Positions 44,101 through 55,958 of a stretch of DNA of 64,000 nucleotides are shown here, piece by piece (the stretch's first letter is position 1; the number at the start of each line of letters is the position of its first letter). The DNA is taken from assembly GCF_030247195.1 (NCBI RefSeq), contig NC_080671.1:200182625-200246624 (forward strand), read 5' to 3'. The position numbers were made by a program, and so were the translations under genes. The notes below the pieces were generated by a model that was given only the letters and a program-made list of their open reading frames with translations, was not told the origin of the DNA and did no database searches. This stretch comes from Topomyia yanbarensis. Its lineage: Eukaryota > Arthropoda > Insecta > Diptera > Culicidae.

Positions 44101-47100
44101 TTTAGGGTGGAATGGCAAACAAAGAGGCATTTGCAACTTGTTAGACTGTTTGTGCAAGTTAGCAAAGTTTCTGATTAGTTTCACAACTGTTATTGATGTT
44201 TGCATACTTAACACTATTGGCCAGTTCTATAGTTACATAGTTGCACAATCAGTTTAAAAACCCGTGGAAATTCTTTTGGGGGGGAAGGGGAGGAGTTGCT
44301 TCTCTAATCTTCCGGTCATCACATCGCATGCTTTGGTATTGTTAGTATGAATAACAAACATGAAGATGTGACACAAGGCGCCAACAGCGCACTAAAATCC
44401 TGTCAATCCTATTTTTCATTGGATTATCTGCTCTAAATATATCACCAGGGGACCATTCATAAATGATGTTGGATATTGACAATAGGGGAAGAGCGTCACG
44501 TAACGAGATAAAAAATAAAAATGAATTTTAGACGTATCAGCGGATCAGGGATAAAAAAAACGAACAACATTGCTTATGAATGGCCCCCACACAAAGAATA
44601 TTCCATAACGAATATCACGTAACATCGGTGACAGAGCATTGGGATCAAGGCCAAGTCCCCCCTGGGTCGTGCAAAACTGAGAAGCAACATCAATTTAGGC
44701 ACAGATAGCAGACGTCCATTTATTTTCATTTTGTTTTGTTTTGTCTTTTCATTTGTTTCTCCTGCTATGATGTCTAAATCGATCGAGCGTGTCGACCAAG
44801 GAAACCGAAAGCCAGTGGCCCAAACAGACCAGGAACAGGAGGGAGGACTACGAACAAGGGAACGGACAACTGAGGAGAAATCGTTTACCTATTTATTATA
44901 ACTACGATACTAATCACAATTATTTTGCTTTTCTTGTTTCGTTTCAGCAAACCAAAATCTAAACGGACTAGCACATACGAACAGTTAGGCTTTGTAGGTT
45001 CTCATCTTGACAGAGTCTAGATGGGCGGATGAACGTCTGCCAGAGGGTGGGCTGAGAAATGACAATGACACTGTACGAGATGGCGCTGGGCCTGTGGCCT
45101 TCGACTGGCATGGTCCATTCTCATTGATTCGGAAGTCTTCTTGGCTGGTTGGTAGATATGTGCTCCTACTTGCAAGTTGATCAATTCGCTTGGGTGGGGG
45201 ACATGTAGATCCTACTAGTTGTCGACTCTTTTGATCGTGAGTATGAGGCTAGTTCAGGAAAGGAGTGCAGGACTGGCACCTAAGAGATAGTTAATTATTC
45301 AGGATTTGTTCTTATGATTATTAAACTCGATCAAGCACACCGGCTCTCAGAAATGATAAGCAACCCTTTCGGTGTGGTCTGTTCGAGTCGAACCAGGCGG
45401 ACATTCGTTTCGAGCAAACTTCATGTGGAGAAATATTGCTTACGCCTTTATTGGCAGAGATTCTTTTTAACGAAATCTTAAAATACCTTCACTGGTATAG
45501 CTACTCAGGATAATAATAATAGAAAAATTAAGGGTTTGCCTGGTCCATAATGTAATGAAAATGTATATTGACTAGAACAGGGATAATTGAGTTATGTTAT
45601 AAAATAGAGAAGAAGCAGCACAGTTGTAAGATAGAGAAGAAACAGCACAGTTGAAGGAAAAGTATTCGCGAGTAAGGACTAATACTGCTAATAGTCGATT
45701 GATCTGCTTCGGACCTAGGAGACAAAAAGGAGATTAGGAAGAGACAGAAGCGGATTCAATGCGAAATTTGCCAATATGACGTTGACCCCAAGGCGATGGT
45801 AGGATGATTTTCCATAGGATGACAGACTAGATGACACGACGTTACACGCTCTGAACTTGCGCCAAATAGTTTGTATTCGATTGATCCGCTTCTGACCTAG
45901 GGGACCCATGAGGAGATCAGGAAGAAAATAGAAGCGGAATCAAGGCGAAGTTTTAATTGCATCACTGACGACTTAGCACGCGTTGTTAGGAGCAGGATAC
46001 ATTGGACCAGACAAAATAGAGAACTTGACGTTACACACTTCGAGACAAACAGGCGCAAAATTTAGTCCTCCTCCCGAGGACCGGTGTTTATTTGGCGGAC
46101 AGTCGCTAATCCTTCCGATTTTGCAAATTTTGTCTCGCGGGACGGACCGAGATCCCTCAAGCTATAAGCTGCAGTCCTATCAGCCCGTTAAAAAAAAAAA
46201 ACCCGTGGAAATTCTTTTCAAATATATCCAACAACAAAAATATTGTGTAGCAGTCGTGCAACATTTAAAACTTTCAACAAGTTGCAATAGTGCAAATTTT
46301 AACTGAAAATATGCACTAATAATTCTTCACAAGTAGATTTTGTTAGTCCAGCATTATTTAGCCGTGCTTTGGTTGGTGATTTACTTGTTAGCGCCGCCTT
46401 TTTGATGATGAACCACATCTGAGATAGGTAAAACGAATTGTCTATAGGAAAATGGTTTCAGTTTGCATTTGATCATCGTTGAAATCAGTTCGCTTGTCGC
46501 CGGCGACCCGCTTCGTTAGTTCCTGAAGGAATACTCCCCGTTAGCCTCCATCGCTAGGCGTGTACAGAAGTCGCATAGTTTTTGCAATGACACGGCGATA
46601 TAATACAACAAACGGTCCTTATTAGGACCACAAAATTGCTCACAGAAGAATTAAATTTCCATTTCGTGCTTTGGAAAATAACTTCCCTCTTATCCAAAGA
46701 GAATAGGAAAGGAGACGAAGAGTGAAAATCAGTCAAAACGGCAACACTCCCTTTATGATGATTTCAACGCTAGAATTTTGGCAACCGCTTCCACAGGCAG
46801 CACTTTAAATGACTCCTATTATATTTTGAAAACAAACCGTATGTCGATCGTTGGATTTGTTTATCAAACGATGCGCATTTCGAAACAAAGAGATGAAATA
46901 ATTCTAAAGCTTGTTTTTACTCATACATATACTCTAGAATGCACCTCACAATCACGATTGAACCAAACTGACGAAAATTGAAATTTCTTTTTTAATAGAT
47001 GTACAATACTTATCTCCTCCAACTCAGGCATGAGTAATGTTTATTTACATTGCACGATTGGTCTGCTTAATAAGGTATTTTTGGCTTCACACTATTCGTC

Positions 47101-50100
47101 TCTTTCCCTATTCTCTTTGCTCTTATCGGGTTGGTTATTTTCTATAATATTATCCGAAAAATGTACGATAAAACAAATAAACTGACCAATTGGACGGAAG
47201 CAAGAAAATACCTGCTAAAATTTGGATCAGAAAAGTGACATTGACGGAAAAATGCTTCGACGTTTCTTTGGCAACTGAAGTTGCCGATTTGTTTTCCAAC
47301 GTCAATTATTTGCGCAGTGCTGTACGGAACAAACTGATTTTTGCGCGATTTGTTAGGAAATAATCCAAACAATTGTGTAGTAGATTCCGTGGAGGATACG
47401 ATTTGTTACCTTTTGTGTGTAGTCCTAAATAAGTCGATGGCATTACAGGATGTATCAAGGAATAATATGGCTGGCTCACAAAAATGGTTGCATTTTTAAT
47501 GTCATCGTGGTCGTGTCTTGTACACAACCCTTTAATTTTTTCTTTATTCATGCAAGTTATACATACGTATAAATCTTATACAAGATTCCTGATTATTTTT
47601 CTGACTGGTTTAAACATTTTGTATTTTGGTTAAGTACAATGAAAGTTACAAACTTTCAAAACGCGATCTTTGGTTTTTTGGGCTTCTATTTTGAAACGTT
47701 AGTCGTTATCACATTAATAGTTGGCGAAAAAAAAAGATTTTCAAATTTAATTCTTTCTAATGGAATGATAGCGCTGATAAGGGCTAATTTGTTTGCCGAA
47801 AAAAATATTCTCCGGGTGGGAGATTTTTGTTCCAATTGTTCCTGCTTTCTAATACGGAGCTGCACAAATTAATCCGCGGAGATGAATTCTAATAATCACC
47901 TTCTCTCCCGGTGTTGATATCTGACAAGTGGACTTGCTGAAACCGACTGAAATGACAATTCTTCTGACCAGATTTGCGGCTTGGTTGAAATTAGCGGGAA
48001 CCAATCAGGAACGAGCTTCAGTCAGATGATTTGAAATCGATTTTTTCGTGTATGCTATCTTACATCCATCAGAAATGAAAATGATGGCTTCTGATAGTAG
48101 CACGTTTCGACACAAACTGATTCATCCACCAGTCGTGTACAGCTCACAAATATTTCTCGGTATTGTACAACCATCCGTTCGCGCCAAGCAACCAAATACG
48201 AATGTTGATAGGAACAAATCTGTATCGGACCTATATTTAAAACTTTTCATCATTTAAGTGTTCGGTTATTGCACCATATTGATGGCTCTGGCCGAGATGA
48301 GCTGAAAATTTTCACCATTTTCGGTAGTTTTTGAAAGATTTTTTAAAACACAGTATTTTCCGTATTAATGCATGTTATACAAACTCCAAATTTTAATAAT
48401 ACATTGCGGAACATATTTTCGATAAATGCCTTAAACCCCAAATCATTCTATTAAGTATGATGGAAGTTATTAACGTTCAAAATCTGACGCGACTGCCAAA
48501 GCCGATATTTTGAAACGGGCCCCCATATTGAAACGTTAGAAGTATTCTACTTCAAAAAATCCTTGCATGTTGTAGAAAATTTTCCTGTTTAACATTTTGG
48601 TTATTTTTTAGAGATCAGCAACGATCATCTGGAAACAAAAAAGCAGATCGAAAACCTTCGTAGGCAGTATGGTTGTGAATGGCTGCAGAGTCAAGCTGGT
48701 GACATGGTGAAAAACGTAATAGGCTTCGATCCGACGAGTGAGAAAGAATTCGAAAGTGTAATGCATTACAAAAACGATAGCAATGAGGCTATGGTGGTCT
48801 CGACTATACCATCGCAATCACTTTCTATCGTTGGTACTACATCTGGGAGAGAATCTGATCACATTGACGACAGTATGATAACATCCACGCCGATAGATCG
48901 TGATCGGTCGACATTGCTGGAAACGTTTGAGTCGCCTATCAAAGCTCGTATCGGCCGACAATCCGATGACCAATTGAATGAATCTGATTTCAAAAGTGTA
49001 ATGCATGAACATGACTCAAACTATCAATCAGTGGCCGATACAACTGTTGACAATTTAACTAGACATTCACTAGATTTAACCGATATCTACAGCAATTTCG
49101 CTGATGTTGATATAGGTGATATAGGAGACTTTTTCAATATTATGTTGCGTTTTTCCTAACATCTTTCATTGCAGAATCTGATGTAGAGGACAATGAGAGA
49201 TGTTATGTAGTTAACGTCAAAGGCAATCCAGTAGAAATGTGTTTGATCATTTCCGATGTAAGCATACGGGAGAAAGATAGTGGAAAGTGAGTTTCGTTAC
49301 CGATAAGGAGAAACATTGTCATTATGAATCCTAATTTTAGAACTAAAACACGCTGGGGTATCAAGACGCTACAGGCATGCGAGAGATCGACTTCTACTAG
49401 TATCACTTTGCTATTCGACACAGTCAAAAAAGATAAGAAAATGAGAACTTATGAGATTGATGAGTTCACCTGCCAGCAGTTGGAACATTTCCTGCGTGAA
49501 CTTCTATCCAGGCGACCGTTGTCTGAGATGAACCAAAGGCTCTTTAAATGTGTGGTTTGCAATGCAAAGTTTTCCCGAGAAATCAATACGAAGAAAGCGT
49601 TCGAAGGTTTGTTTTTTTTTGTTGCGGCGTAGAGGCAATAACATTATTCATCGTATTTACAGATTTACAATGCCCTGAATGTAGTGGCGGCTACTGCATT
49701 GAGATTAAAGAATCTCCCACCAAGCAGTTTTTGACAAATTTTGATAAACCATCCAGCAGCGGAGACTGCATGTCGGGAATTGACGATTTCGTGCAACCAG
49801 TAGCAGGATCTTCTGGTCTTGGAGCAATGATGAAAAAAAGTGGATCGAAAAATAGTATTGGTATGTTTATTTTTATTATGGCGTATAAGGCATTATTGGT
49901 GGTTTGAAATAGCTTTCCCGTTGGTTAAGGGACTAAGTTCATTCAAAGTCCCGAGACTTTACCGTAGTTTAATAATAACGTAATTGCTAAGGTTTTGCAT
50001 CCGTACTAATATCTACTATTGTTGAACATGCTTAATCTGGATTGCCTTTCTGTGTTGGTGTGAATTACATTTTAACTACGCGTTTACAATAGCACCGTCG

Positions 50101-53100
50101 GATGCATGGAAGTCGCCGGTCAAAAATAAACCGAGTAAGCCGCTTGATTTTTTATCGTTTTTTAGTACGAGCACGAACAATATTTTAGATCGAATTACTA
50201 ATAATTATTGTACATCGTTTTGAATATTTTTCTGCTCTAAGTGTATATATACTTATTTAGTTATATTGAAACTAGCTAGGGGGTTGCAATGTCCCAAATT
50301 TATTTGGATTCTCATTTCGTGTGTGTCACAAACGGCTAGTTTCAATTTCAATCAATAACAAATTAAGTCACGTAGTAACGATCTAAACTAATTTCCCGCA
50401 CATAAAAAAAATTTCATGCAATATCCTATCTTTTTGGATCAGCTCTCTCTTTTGTAGCGTGACATAATTTATTGAATGCGTTAGTTATTTTTTACGCAGA
50501 AAAAGAGCCAATTTTAGTTATTTATATTTTTACAATTTTTAGGATCTGTTGGTTCGTTGAACGATTCATCATCCTGCTCGCGGATATCGCAGCCAAGTAG
50601 TTCATGTGACTCCAACAGAAGCGTAGCTGGTAGCACCAACTCGGAGCGGGATCGGGATGTTGATTTACTGGGAAACGAAAGTGACATTGAAATCTTGAGT
50701 AATCCCAGTCAAAGCAGCATAGAAGTGTTGGACCGCGGGTAAGCAATTCACAGTAGCATGACATTTTAAAATTGAATCATCATGTGGTTCTTTAGTGTAC
50801 TTTTTTCTTGCTAGGGAAGACTTTGCCACTGCGACCACTACTCATGTTGTCTTTTATGGCCCTGTTTCCTCTATATGTTACAAATTGCCCGCATCTAATT
50901 AGTTGAAAGCGCGTGGTTTGGCTGTCCACATGTGTTATCCCAACCAGATAGTACATTATTAATATAGCTGAGGATCCATTGGGGACAGATATGTCATACC
51001 TCGCGAGGCGTTATGCCTTCCTTAGTGTCGCTCCCTTCGAAGAAACAGTACTGCACAATGGCAGAGAATATCTTCTAAGCTCTTCGGCTCGTAGTTACAG
51101 AATCGACAAATGTCATCTTGACTTTTGCCATTATGTTTTCAATTGATGCTTGGCATCAATAAACCTGTGATTATACGTAAGTCTTTTCGTTTCAGATCCA
51201 TTAGTTTTTTGGTTCTCGTATATGGATGTATAAATTTGTTAGCTCTAGTTGGTCTCTTGCCCAAACTGAAAGTTCTAGTTTTATGGCACTGGTAGATATG
51301 CCTAGAAATGGTTCTGGTCCAACAAACATGTTTGATGAACTACGTCTGGTTAATTTGTCGACCATTTCGTTATCATTACTGTATATTACGCCGACCTTAT
51401 TGCCAACAGCGCTGCTTGGCTGTCCGAGAAGATTGCGATTTTTGCATGTCTGTAGTTTCGCTTCCTACAGGCAGGTGTATATTGCATATAGAGGTCTACC
51501 TGGAAAACTGTAGGCCATTTTCCCATCGCTTCCTTAATTCTCGGTCCGTAGACTTCCGACCCAGTCAGCTCATCTATTGATACTGTACCTTGAGGTAGTA
51601 TAGGACTCCCTACATTCCATATCTTACGATCCACTATGTGGACCTCACCTGACCTTGAGCTACTGCGTGTCTTAGACTGTGCTGACTGTCTTAATGTGTG
51701 TCGATGCTATATTTGTTGCTTCGTAGAATGTGCTGATACGTTGTTCGTGTTTTTTGGTTCAAGTGCGGAAGGCAAATTTATTACGGTCAGTGGGTTTCAA
51801 TTGTCTTTGAGGTTTGTTCTTGTTTTGGGCTCAAGTTTGTGTTGTTTTATTGTGTGCTAGAAACGAGGGTATGTTTTGAGATTTGGACGTAAGTTTGGTT
51901 CTGTGGCTTGTATGTAGATCAGTTTTCCGGTTTGGATGTAGGTCTGTTTTCGAGGTGTTAAAGATGCAGGTCTGTTTTAGAAATGTGTTTGGTTGATTAT
52001 CACTAGCTGTGAAAAACATAGTTGTTTGGTACTGTACATGTTGTCTTTTACGAAGTATGTTTTTATGCCAATAGAGGTTATGCGTTATGCTTGGAATGCA
52101 TGGTCTGAGGGTTTGATTTATTTTGGCGTTGTCAGTAATTCTTGTGTGGTATGGTTTTGTCATGTTCGATGTGAGATTTTTCGGTCGTGGGAAACTATCG
52201 GTTTGAGCTGGGATGTAGCGTCGTAGGTTGGAAATATCATTTGTTTCATTAGTATTATGTTTGGGATACGGTTGGTGTTTGTATAGTACACATATAGTAC
52301 AATTGAAAGTATATGAGAATTTTAAGCCCTGATCACGGTATCCTTTTTGCGCACGCTACCATTCTGACGCTATTCCAAAACACGAAAAAACAAGTCTATC
52401 GTACTTCTTTGTCGCTTTTCTTGGAAATGATGTGCATATTTTGACACTTTTATTGATTTCCACGAAATTAAAATGTTATCACCTTCTCCGCTGAGAAGGA
52501 AACATTCAGAAAAAAAATTGTCGGAAAAATCATTCTCACGCTGTTGTGGAGACGGAGAATTTTGCGACTCGTTTTATCTCGGAAAAATTGGACATCGGAT
52601 AAGCTTCTTCTCGCGTGAGTACTTGAGAGTCTACAATGCCTGACCTATACATTCTTATATGACTATCGACTGCAAATTACCGATGGATGGTGTAATCTAT
52701 AATCAAACAACACTGATCACATATGCCGGGCAGACCCCTACATGTCTACTACGGAAAAACATACAATGAAGTACCTACTATTCTTTTACTTTAGACAACT
52801 CACACAAAGCAGCCACCGACACTTACAAATAAAGCAAAACAAGTACCCAATCAACCCCTAGCGAAGGAATAACGACTAGGACAAGCGCTTCAAAATCAAG
52901 TCGATGAACGCGGATTTTCAAGAGCGACCCGTAAGAACAAGAGACAAATAAGAATATGACTATGTACAGCAAGAAAGCAGTACTGATTAAGAATTCCTAT
53001 GCAGGTGGGACTGTTATGCGTATCACGGTAGTACGGATCTTGGTTAAAAAGCTAAGGCTCGGAGTGATTGCATATGTATATTTATCCCTCTGCAGACCAG

Positions 53101-55058
53101 GTGAGAGTCAAGGGTGCCGAAGACCAGGTGGAGTCGTATCCGATCCCACATTTTTTAATTCACAAGATCTCATTTAATAATATTCAAATATCGTTTTTTG
53201 GTCAAGTGTAGAAAAGAGACAAATTTATTTTCAATCTTTCAAATTAACTTTTTTCAATATTACCTAAAACGAAAAGTCGCTCCCTCTCCTCAAGCATGGC
53301 TTAACAAAGATAGCAAACATCGTAATTTCCTTGGTAATTTCCTGATATTCCCCCAGGTTTCATCCAAGCAGAAAGCACTCAGAGGAGAGAAAAACACTCC
53401 AGTTACCAGAATTGGACACGACCAATGACGATAGTTTTAATATGTCGACAACTCTAATCAGCCAGGAGACCTCTACAAATGATCTCATCGCCAAAGTGTC
53501 AGAAGCGTTTAATAAGGCAATTGATAAAGAGGACACTCCACTGATCGCTCCGTTACAATCGGATAATGAAGCGAATTCAACCCCGAAACCTAACCAATCT
53601 GTTTTACAGCATAAAAAGGCTTTCCTGGTAACCGCAAATCTGACGGAAAGCAGCTCATCCGGTTCCGTTACCGATAGTGTGTGTACCGCTTATGAATCTA
53701 ATCAAGGTAAGCTGAACAGAAATTACAAATGCAACAAGAATAATCTAATCTGAATGGTGGTTATATTTTAGACCAAAAGCAGAGTACTACTTCTGAGGAA
53801 TCTGTCGACAGCGATAAGGCGAAAAAAGATCATCAATCGGAAAATGTTGTTACATCGCCTTCGACCAAGGGTGAAAATTCAGTCATTAGCACAATGCTGG
53901 GCGGGCTTTTCCAATCAACCAATATGTTAATGTCTAAAACGCCAAAATTAAATAAGATGGAATCTACACTGAAGTTATCATTTGAACCCATTCGATATTC
54001 GTACACCGACTATGCCAATGTCGACCATCGGTTGAAGCTATACCTCTACCAAAATTTGTTTGAGGATTCAAACGAATCACTCAAGTGGCTTGTTTCGTGT
54101 GTTATTTTCGACGAAAATCAGCTCGAGGAGTGGCCAACCGGATTTGATGGACTGTTCATAATGTCCACTACTAAGTTTTATGTGATGAAAAAGATTGCTG
54201 CTGAAAGGTGAGCTCTTTGTTATTTTATTATTTTTATTTTCGATATTTACACTATTTAATTTTCAAGTGATGATCCATCGACTTGGATGAGAAAACATTT
54301 ATCCGGTACGATCGATAGGGTTGGCATTGCACAAGTTCTTCCATGGAAGATTGGAATGAAATTCGTCATAAGCGCAGTTGGCGGTATTCACATTATTTTG
54401 CAAGACATCTTGCGAACCGATTCGCTCATACTGTTCTTTGCGGGTACTGTTTTCATTATAACACCCTGAACCTGAAAAGTTAATGAATATAGTTTTTTCA
54501 GATAATCCACTTCCTGAATATTGCACCTTTGATTATCAGTCATCAGAGCTGCTTACGAATAAACTGGGAAAAGTTACCAATGGTGAAATGCTAAAAATTT
54601 TGATGGTAGTAAATTTTTGCGACGTTTTGTCCAACGATGAACTGCAGAGTGTGCAGCTCTGTACGTTATTATTAACGGACAATCACCTCTATTTAGCAGC
54701 TAACATTAAATGGCTCAATGAAAGTAGCAAGTATCCTATTGAACCAAAATATACCCAGTTGATGACGAATCTAAATGAATTGGAAAACATCAATGGTTTG
54801 TCGTGCCGACTGCACTTTATGGATGAGCAGGAAGACAAGTGCGAAACGTGGCGAATAGACTTTGCCACCGATACCGCCAAAGAAAGTACCGTCACGACAA
54901 TTTGCAGTTCCTGGGAACAGATTTTTGGAGTGCCTTTGATTAGCAGTACGAGTGCTAATAACAGCAATAATAATAGTAATAATAATAGAGTTAGCAGTAC
55001 AGCTTCGAAAAGTAACAACAATAGGATCATAAGTAACATTAACAATAATCGTAACTAA
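41116..55058 (+). CDS. STK11IP: STK11-interacting protein (LKB1-interacting protein 1) orthologue, 13 exons
   Basis: Exons: 41116-41206, 41258-42298, 42362-42496, 48612-49115, 49175-49286, 49341-49606, 49663-49860, 50093-50134, 50543-50738, 53357-53706, 53772-54207, 54268-54443, 54502-55058. All junctions are GT-AG; the total, 4,104 nt, is 1,367 codons plus stop in one frame. The N-terminus and leucine-rich repeats (about 90-290; LRTLEIQKIPI, YLNLSHNQI, LDISGN) follow the human protein block by block. Other matches: KVRRAIISEGEPES after the LRRs, a CxxC...CxxC module across exons 6-7 (CVVC, CPEC), and VDHRLKLYL in exon 11. The C-terminus ends in an Asn/Ser-rich tail. Vertebrate STK11IP (about 1,090 residues) binds LKB1 and is reported on endosomes/lysosomes as an mTORC1 substrate affecting V-ATPase. 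The longer length is mainly acidic, Ser-rich linkers. Exon 8 (42 nt) is the least certain. Confidence 0.9.
42560..42725. mobile_element. Decayed GGACCATTCATAAAT-type MITE
   Basis: The body (GGGGCGTGGGAGTAAGCTA, CAGAAAAAAG) parallels 59160-59215, and the end GGCGTAATTTATGAAATCCCC matches that family's right TIR. The left TIR is not preserved. Confidence 0.55.
43560..43760 (+). pseudogene. Histone H3 pseudogene with 3' stem-loop, internally deleted
   Basis: The sequence from 43563 reads ARTKQTVRK, the H3 N-terminus, but the start codon is ATA. It then skips the STGGKAPRK segment and continues in QLATKA-like sequence. Around 43660-43711 another frame gives GTVTL-stop-EIRRYRKST, the H3 block near residues 45-58. 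Codons after that are missing, and the sequence jumps to a histone-type 3' end with the stem-loop GGTCCTTTTCAGGAGC at 43740-43755. Sequence upstream (43430-43560) is also GC-richer and may be the old promoter, which would favour DNA duplication over retroposition. Confidence 0.8.
43740..43755 (+). other. Histone mRNA 3' stem-loop remnant
   Basis: GGTCCTTTTCAGGAGC resembles the conserved replication-dependent histone 3'-end hairpin (six-base stem, four-base loop), with one stem mismatch. It ends the H3 pseudogene. Confidence 0.75.
44448..44588. mobile_element. 141-bp MITE, GGACCATTCATAAAT family
   Basis: Ends GGGGACCATTCATAAATGAT and the inverse ...GCTTATGAATGGCCCCC. It lies inside the retro-insertion. 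Same TIR family as 59092-59327, with a shorter interior. Confidence 0.7.
45695..45972 (+). repeat. Imperfect ~94-bp direct duplication, 184 bp apart
   Basis: GATTGATCTGCTTCGGACCT at about 45697 recurs as GATTGATCCGCTTCTGACCT at about 45880, each followed by AGGAGAT(T/C)AGGAAGA and AGAAGCGGA. A shorter tandem (AGAAGCAGCACAGTTG) precedes it at 45611-45655. The same sequence block was duplicated within the retro-insert. Confidence 0.75.
46500..46645 (+). pseudogene. Histone-type 3' end, possible decayed H4-like gene
   Basis: GGTCCTTATTAGGACC (46614-46629) is a perfect six-base-stem hairpin followed by ACAAA, and an AGAAGAATT purine run 15-20 bases later fits a histone downstream element. The preceding 110 bp show scattered similarity to the end of histone H4 (a GTTCCTGAAGG stretch, GTGTAC, GGCGATATAA), but no clean frame. 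The hairpin call is good; the H4 origin is speculative. Confidence 0.45.
50930..51650 (-). pseudogene. LINE RNase H and C-terminal knuckle relic
   Basis: On the minus strand 51634-51386 carries an RNase H-type stretch: WPTVFQVDLY, then IAIFSDSQAALLAI, whose Asp in FSDSQAAL is the usual catalytic position. Farther down, near 51120-51020, is a knuckle-like CRFC...H-C block. This order (RNase H, then a C-terminal knuckle) fits LINEs of the group represented at 1-210. Several stops and shifts; a relic. Confidence 0.7.
52312..52331 (-). repeat. Solo copy of a hAT-like MITE end
   Basis: TATGAGAATTTTAAGCCCTG matches 21327-21346, the right end of the MITE in the LINE, with one difference. The other end was not found. 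Confidence 0.55.
53001..53019 (-). repeat. Solo terminal motif of the 2.74-kb element family
   Basis: GCAGGTGGGACTGTTATGC matches the right TIR at 16222-16240 with one difference. It shows the family has, or had, another copy here, probably a short non-autonomous or degraded one; no partner end was located. Confidence 0.6.
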
Positions 55059-55281
55059 AATGTAAATACATATACCACCGTCCATATTATGGTTTAGATA
55101 GTTTGGGTTGCTGCCAGCGTTTATAGGCATTCATAAATCATTGATTGTTCATGAGGTGATATTAGATCTTTTAAAGAAAAGTGTTTTACCATTTGTTTGT
55201 GTGTTTTTACAGTGTGTAATATAGTGTGTTCTCAGTAAATTTTTACTTTATTTAACCGTATGATAGCCAATTGTAATTAGG

Positions 55282-55371
55282 AATAAAACTCGTGATTAAA
55301 ACATTTGCAATCCCTATTTGATTTATAAAGTAGTGATATAGATTAACATTTGCTACCTGAGTGTGAATAAA
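55282..55371 (+). terminator. Poly(A) signals of the STK11IP-like gene
   Basis: Two AATAAA hexamers, at 55282-55287 and 55366-55371, lie 220-310 nt after the stop codon, with T/GT-rich sequence nearby. Confidence 0.55.
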
Positions 55372-55747
55372 ATGGAATGTACTAAGATACCCATACATTA
55401 AACTGGTTTTCTTTAGGCTAGGGACTGAATGGAAAAATCAGTAGAAGAATCTACTGTTTTACTTTACAAAACCAAATCATTTTAAAGATTCTTGTGCCTG
55501 CAAGCAGATTTTGAAAAAACGCTCTGCTCGCTCTTCGGTTGAAGAGTACACTGAAGAAAAAAGACTTAACAGTTTCACAATTCAGGACTTCTGAAGCTGT
55601 ACAATGTTGATTTCAGTACATCTTATGAAATTTGATAGGGGCTCGATAACCAATTTTCCTTTCAGTAAAACTTGTGATTTCCGTATGGGAAACTAGTGGC
55701 GTAAAGTCATACGTAGTTCTTATAAATGTGGGTAGTTATTTTATCTC

Positions 55748-55795
55748 GATATAGACAACCAACCACAACTTGGGTTGTGGTTGGTTGTCTATATC
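55748..55795. repeat. Perfect 22-bp-arm hairpin
   Basis: Arms 55748-55769 and 55774-55795 are exact inverses with a four-base TTGG loop. The arms contain GACAACCAACCACAAC. Too short for a typical miRNA precursor; nothing marks it as a MITE (no target duplication seen). Confidence 0.85.
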
Positions 55796-55958
55796 AGACA
55801 ACCAGACCCTTTTGACAAGGGTGGCCAAGATACCTTTACCGGGAATATCAGATTTTCGTAGCCACAAAGAACATAAACAGAAAAGTCTAATTTTACCTTT
55901 GCAGTGATTTAATCCTATTCTGATTTCCGTTGCTGCTACTGGCGGTTAGGCAGGAATG

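Larger units (their letters stand above)
44278..46197 (+). mobile_element. 1.9-kb poly(A)-tailed retro-insertion with long target duplication
   Basis: The 17-bp string CCCGTGGAAATTCTTTT, preceded by A residues, occurs at 44261-44277 and again at 46202-46218. Just before the second copy is a run of 12 A (46190-46201). A target duplication of at least 17 bp with a poly(A) end is the signature of LINE-driven insertion. The insert has no recognisable ORF; it may be a LINE 3' untranslated segment or a processed non-coding RNA. It contains a MITE (44448-44588) and an internal duplication (45695-45788 against 45879-45972). Confidence 0.75.
42497..48611 (+). other. Intron 3 of the STK11IP-like gene (6.1 kb), filled with insertions
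   Basis: Donor AG|GTGAGT, acceptor TTTTTTAG. It holds a decayed MITE, a histone H3 pseudogene, a 1.9-kb poly(A)-tailed retro-insertion and a histone-type stem-loop. From about 46640 to 48600 I see no recognisable feature. Confidence 0.8.
50739..53356 (+). other. Intron 9 of the STK11IP-like gene (2.6 kb)
   Basis: Donor GG|GTAAGC, acceptor CCCCCAG. It contains a minus-strand LINE relic, a hAT-like end (52312-52331) and a solo copy of the 2.74-kb element's terminal motif (53001-53019). Confidence 0.75.

Noticed and set aside
52332..53030. ATCACGGTA at 52332-52340 and 53022-53030 as a target duplication
   Set aside because: The intervening sequence has no matching inverted ends; a 9-mer repeat over 700 bp can be chance or unrelated.
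54689..55045. Leu-rich minus-strand frame opposite the STK11IP-like C-terminus
   Set aside because: It is the antisense of the Asn/Ser repeat in exon 13.
55748..55795. miRNA precursor
   Set aside because: 48 nt in total with a 4-nt loop and no bulges; shorter than known insect pre-miRNAs.
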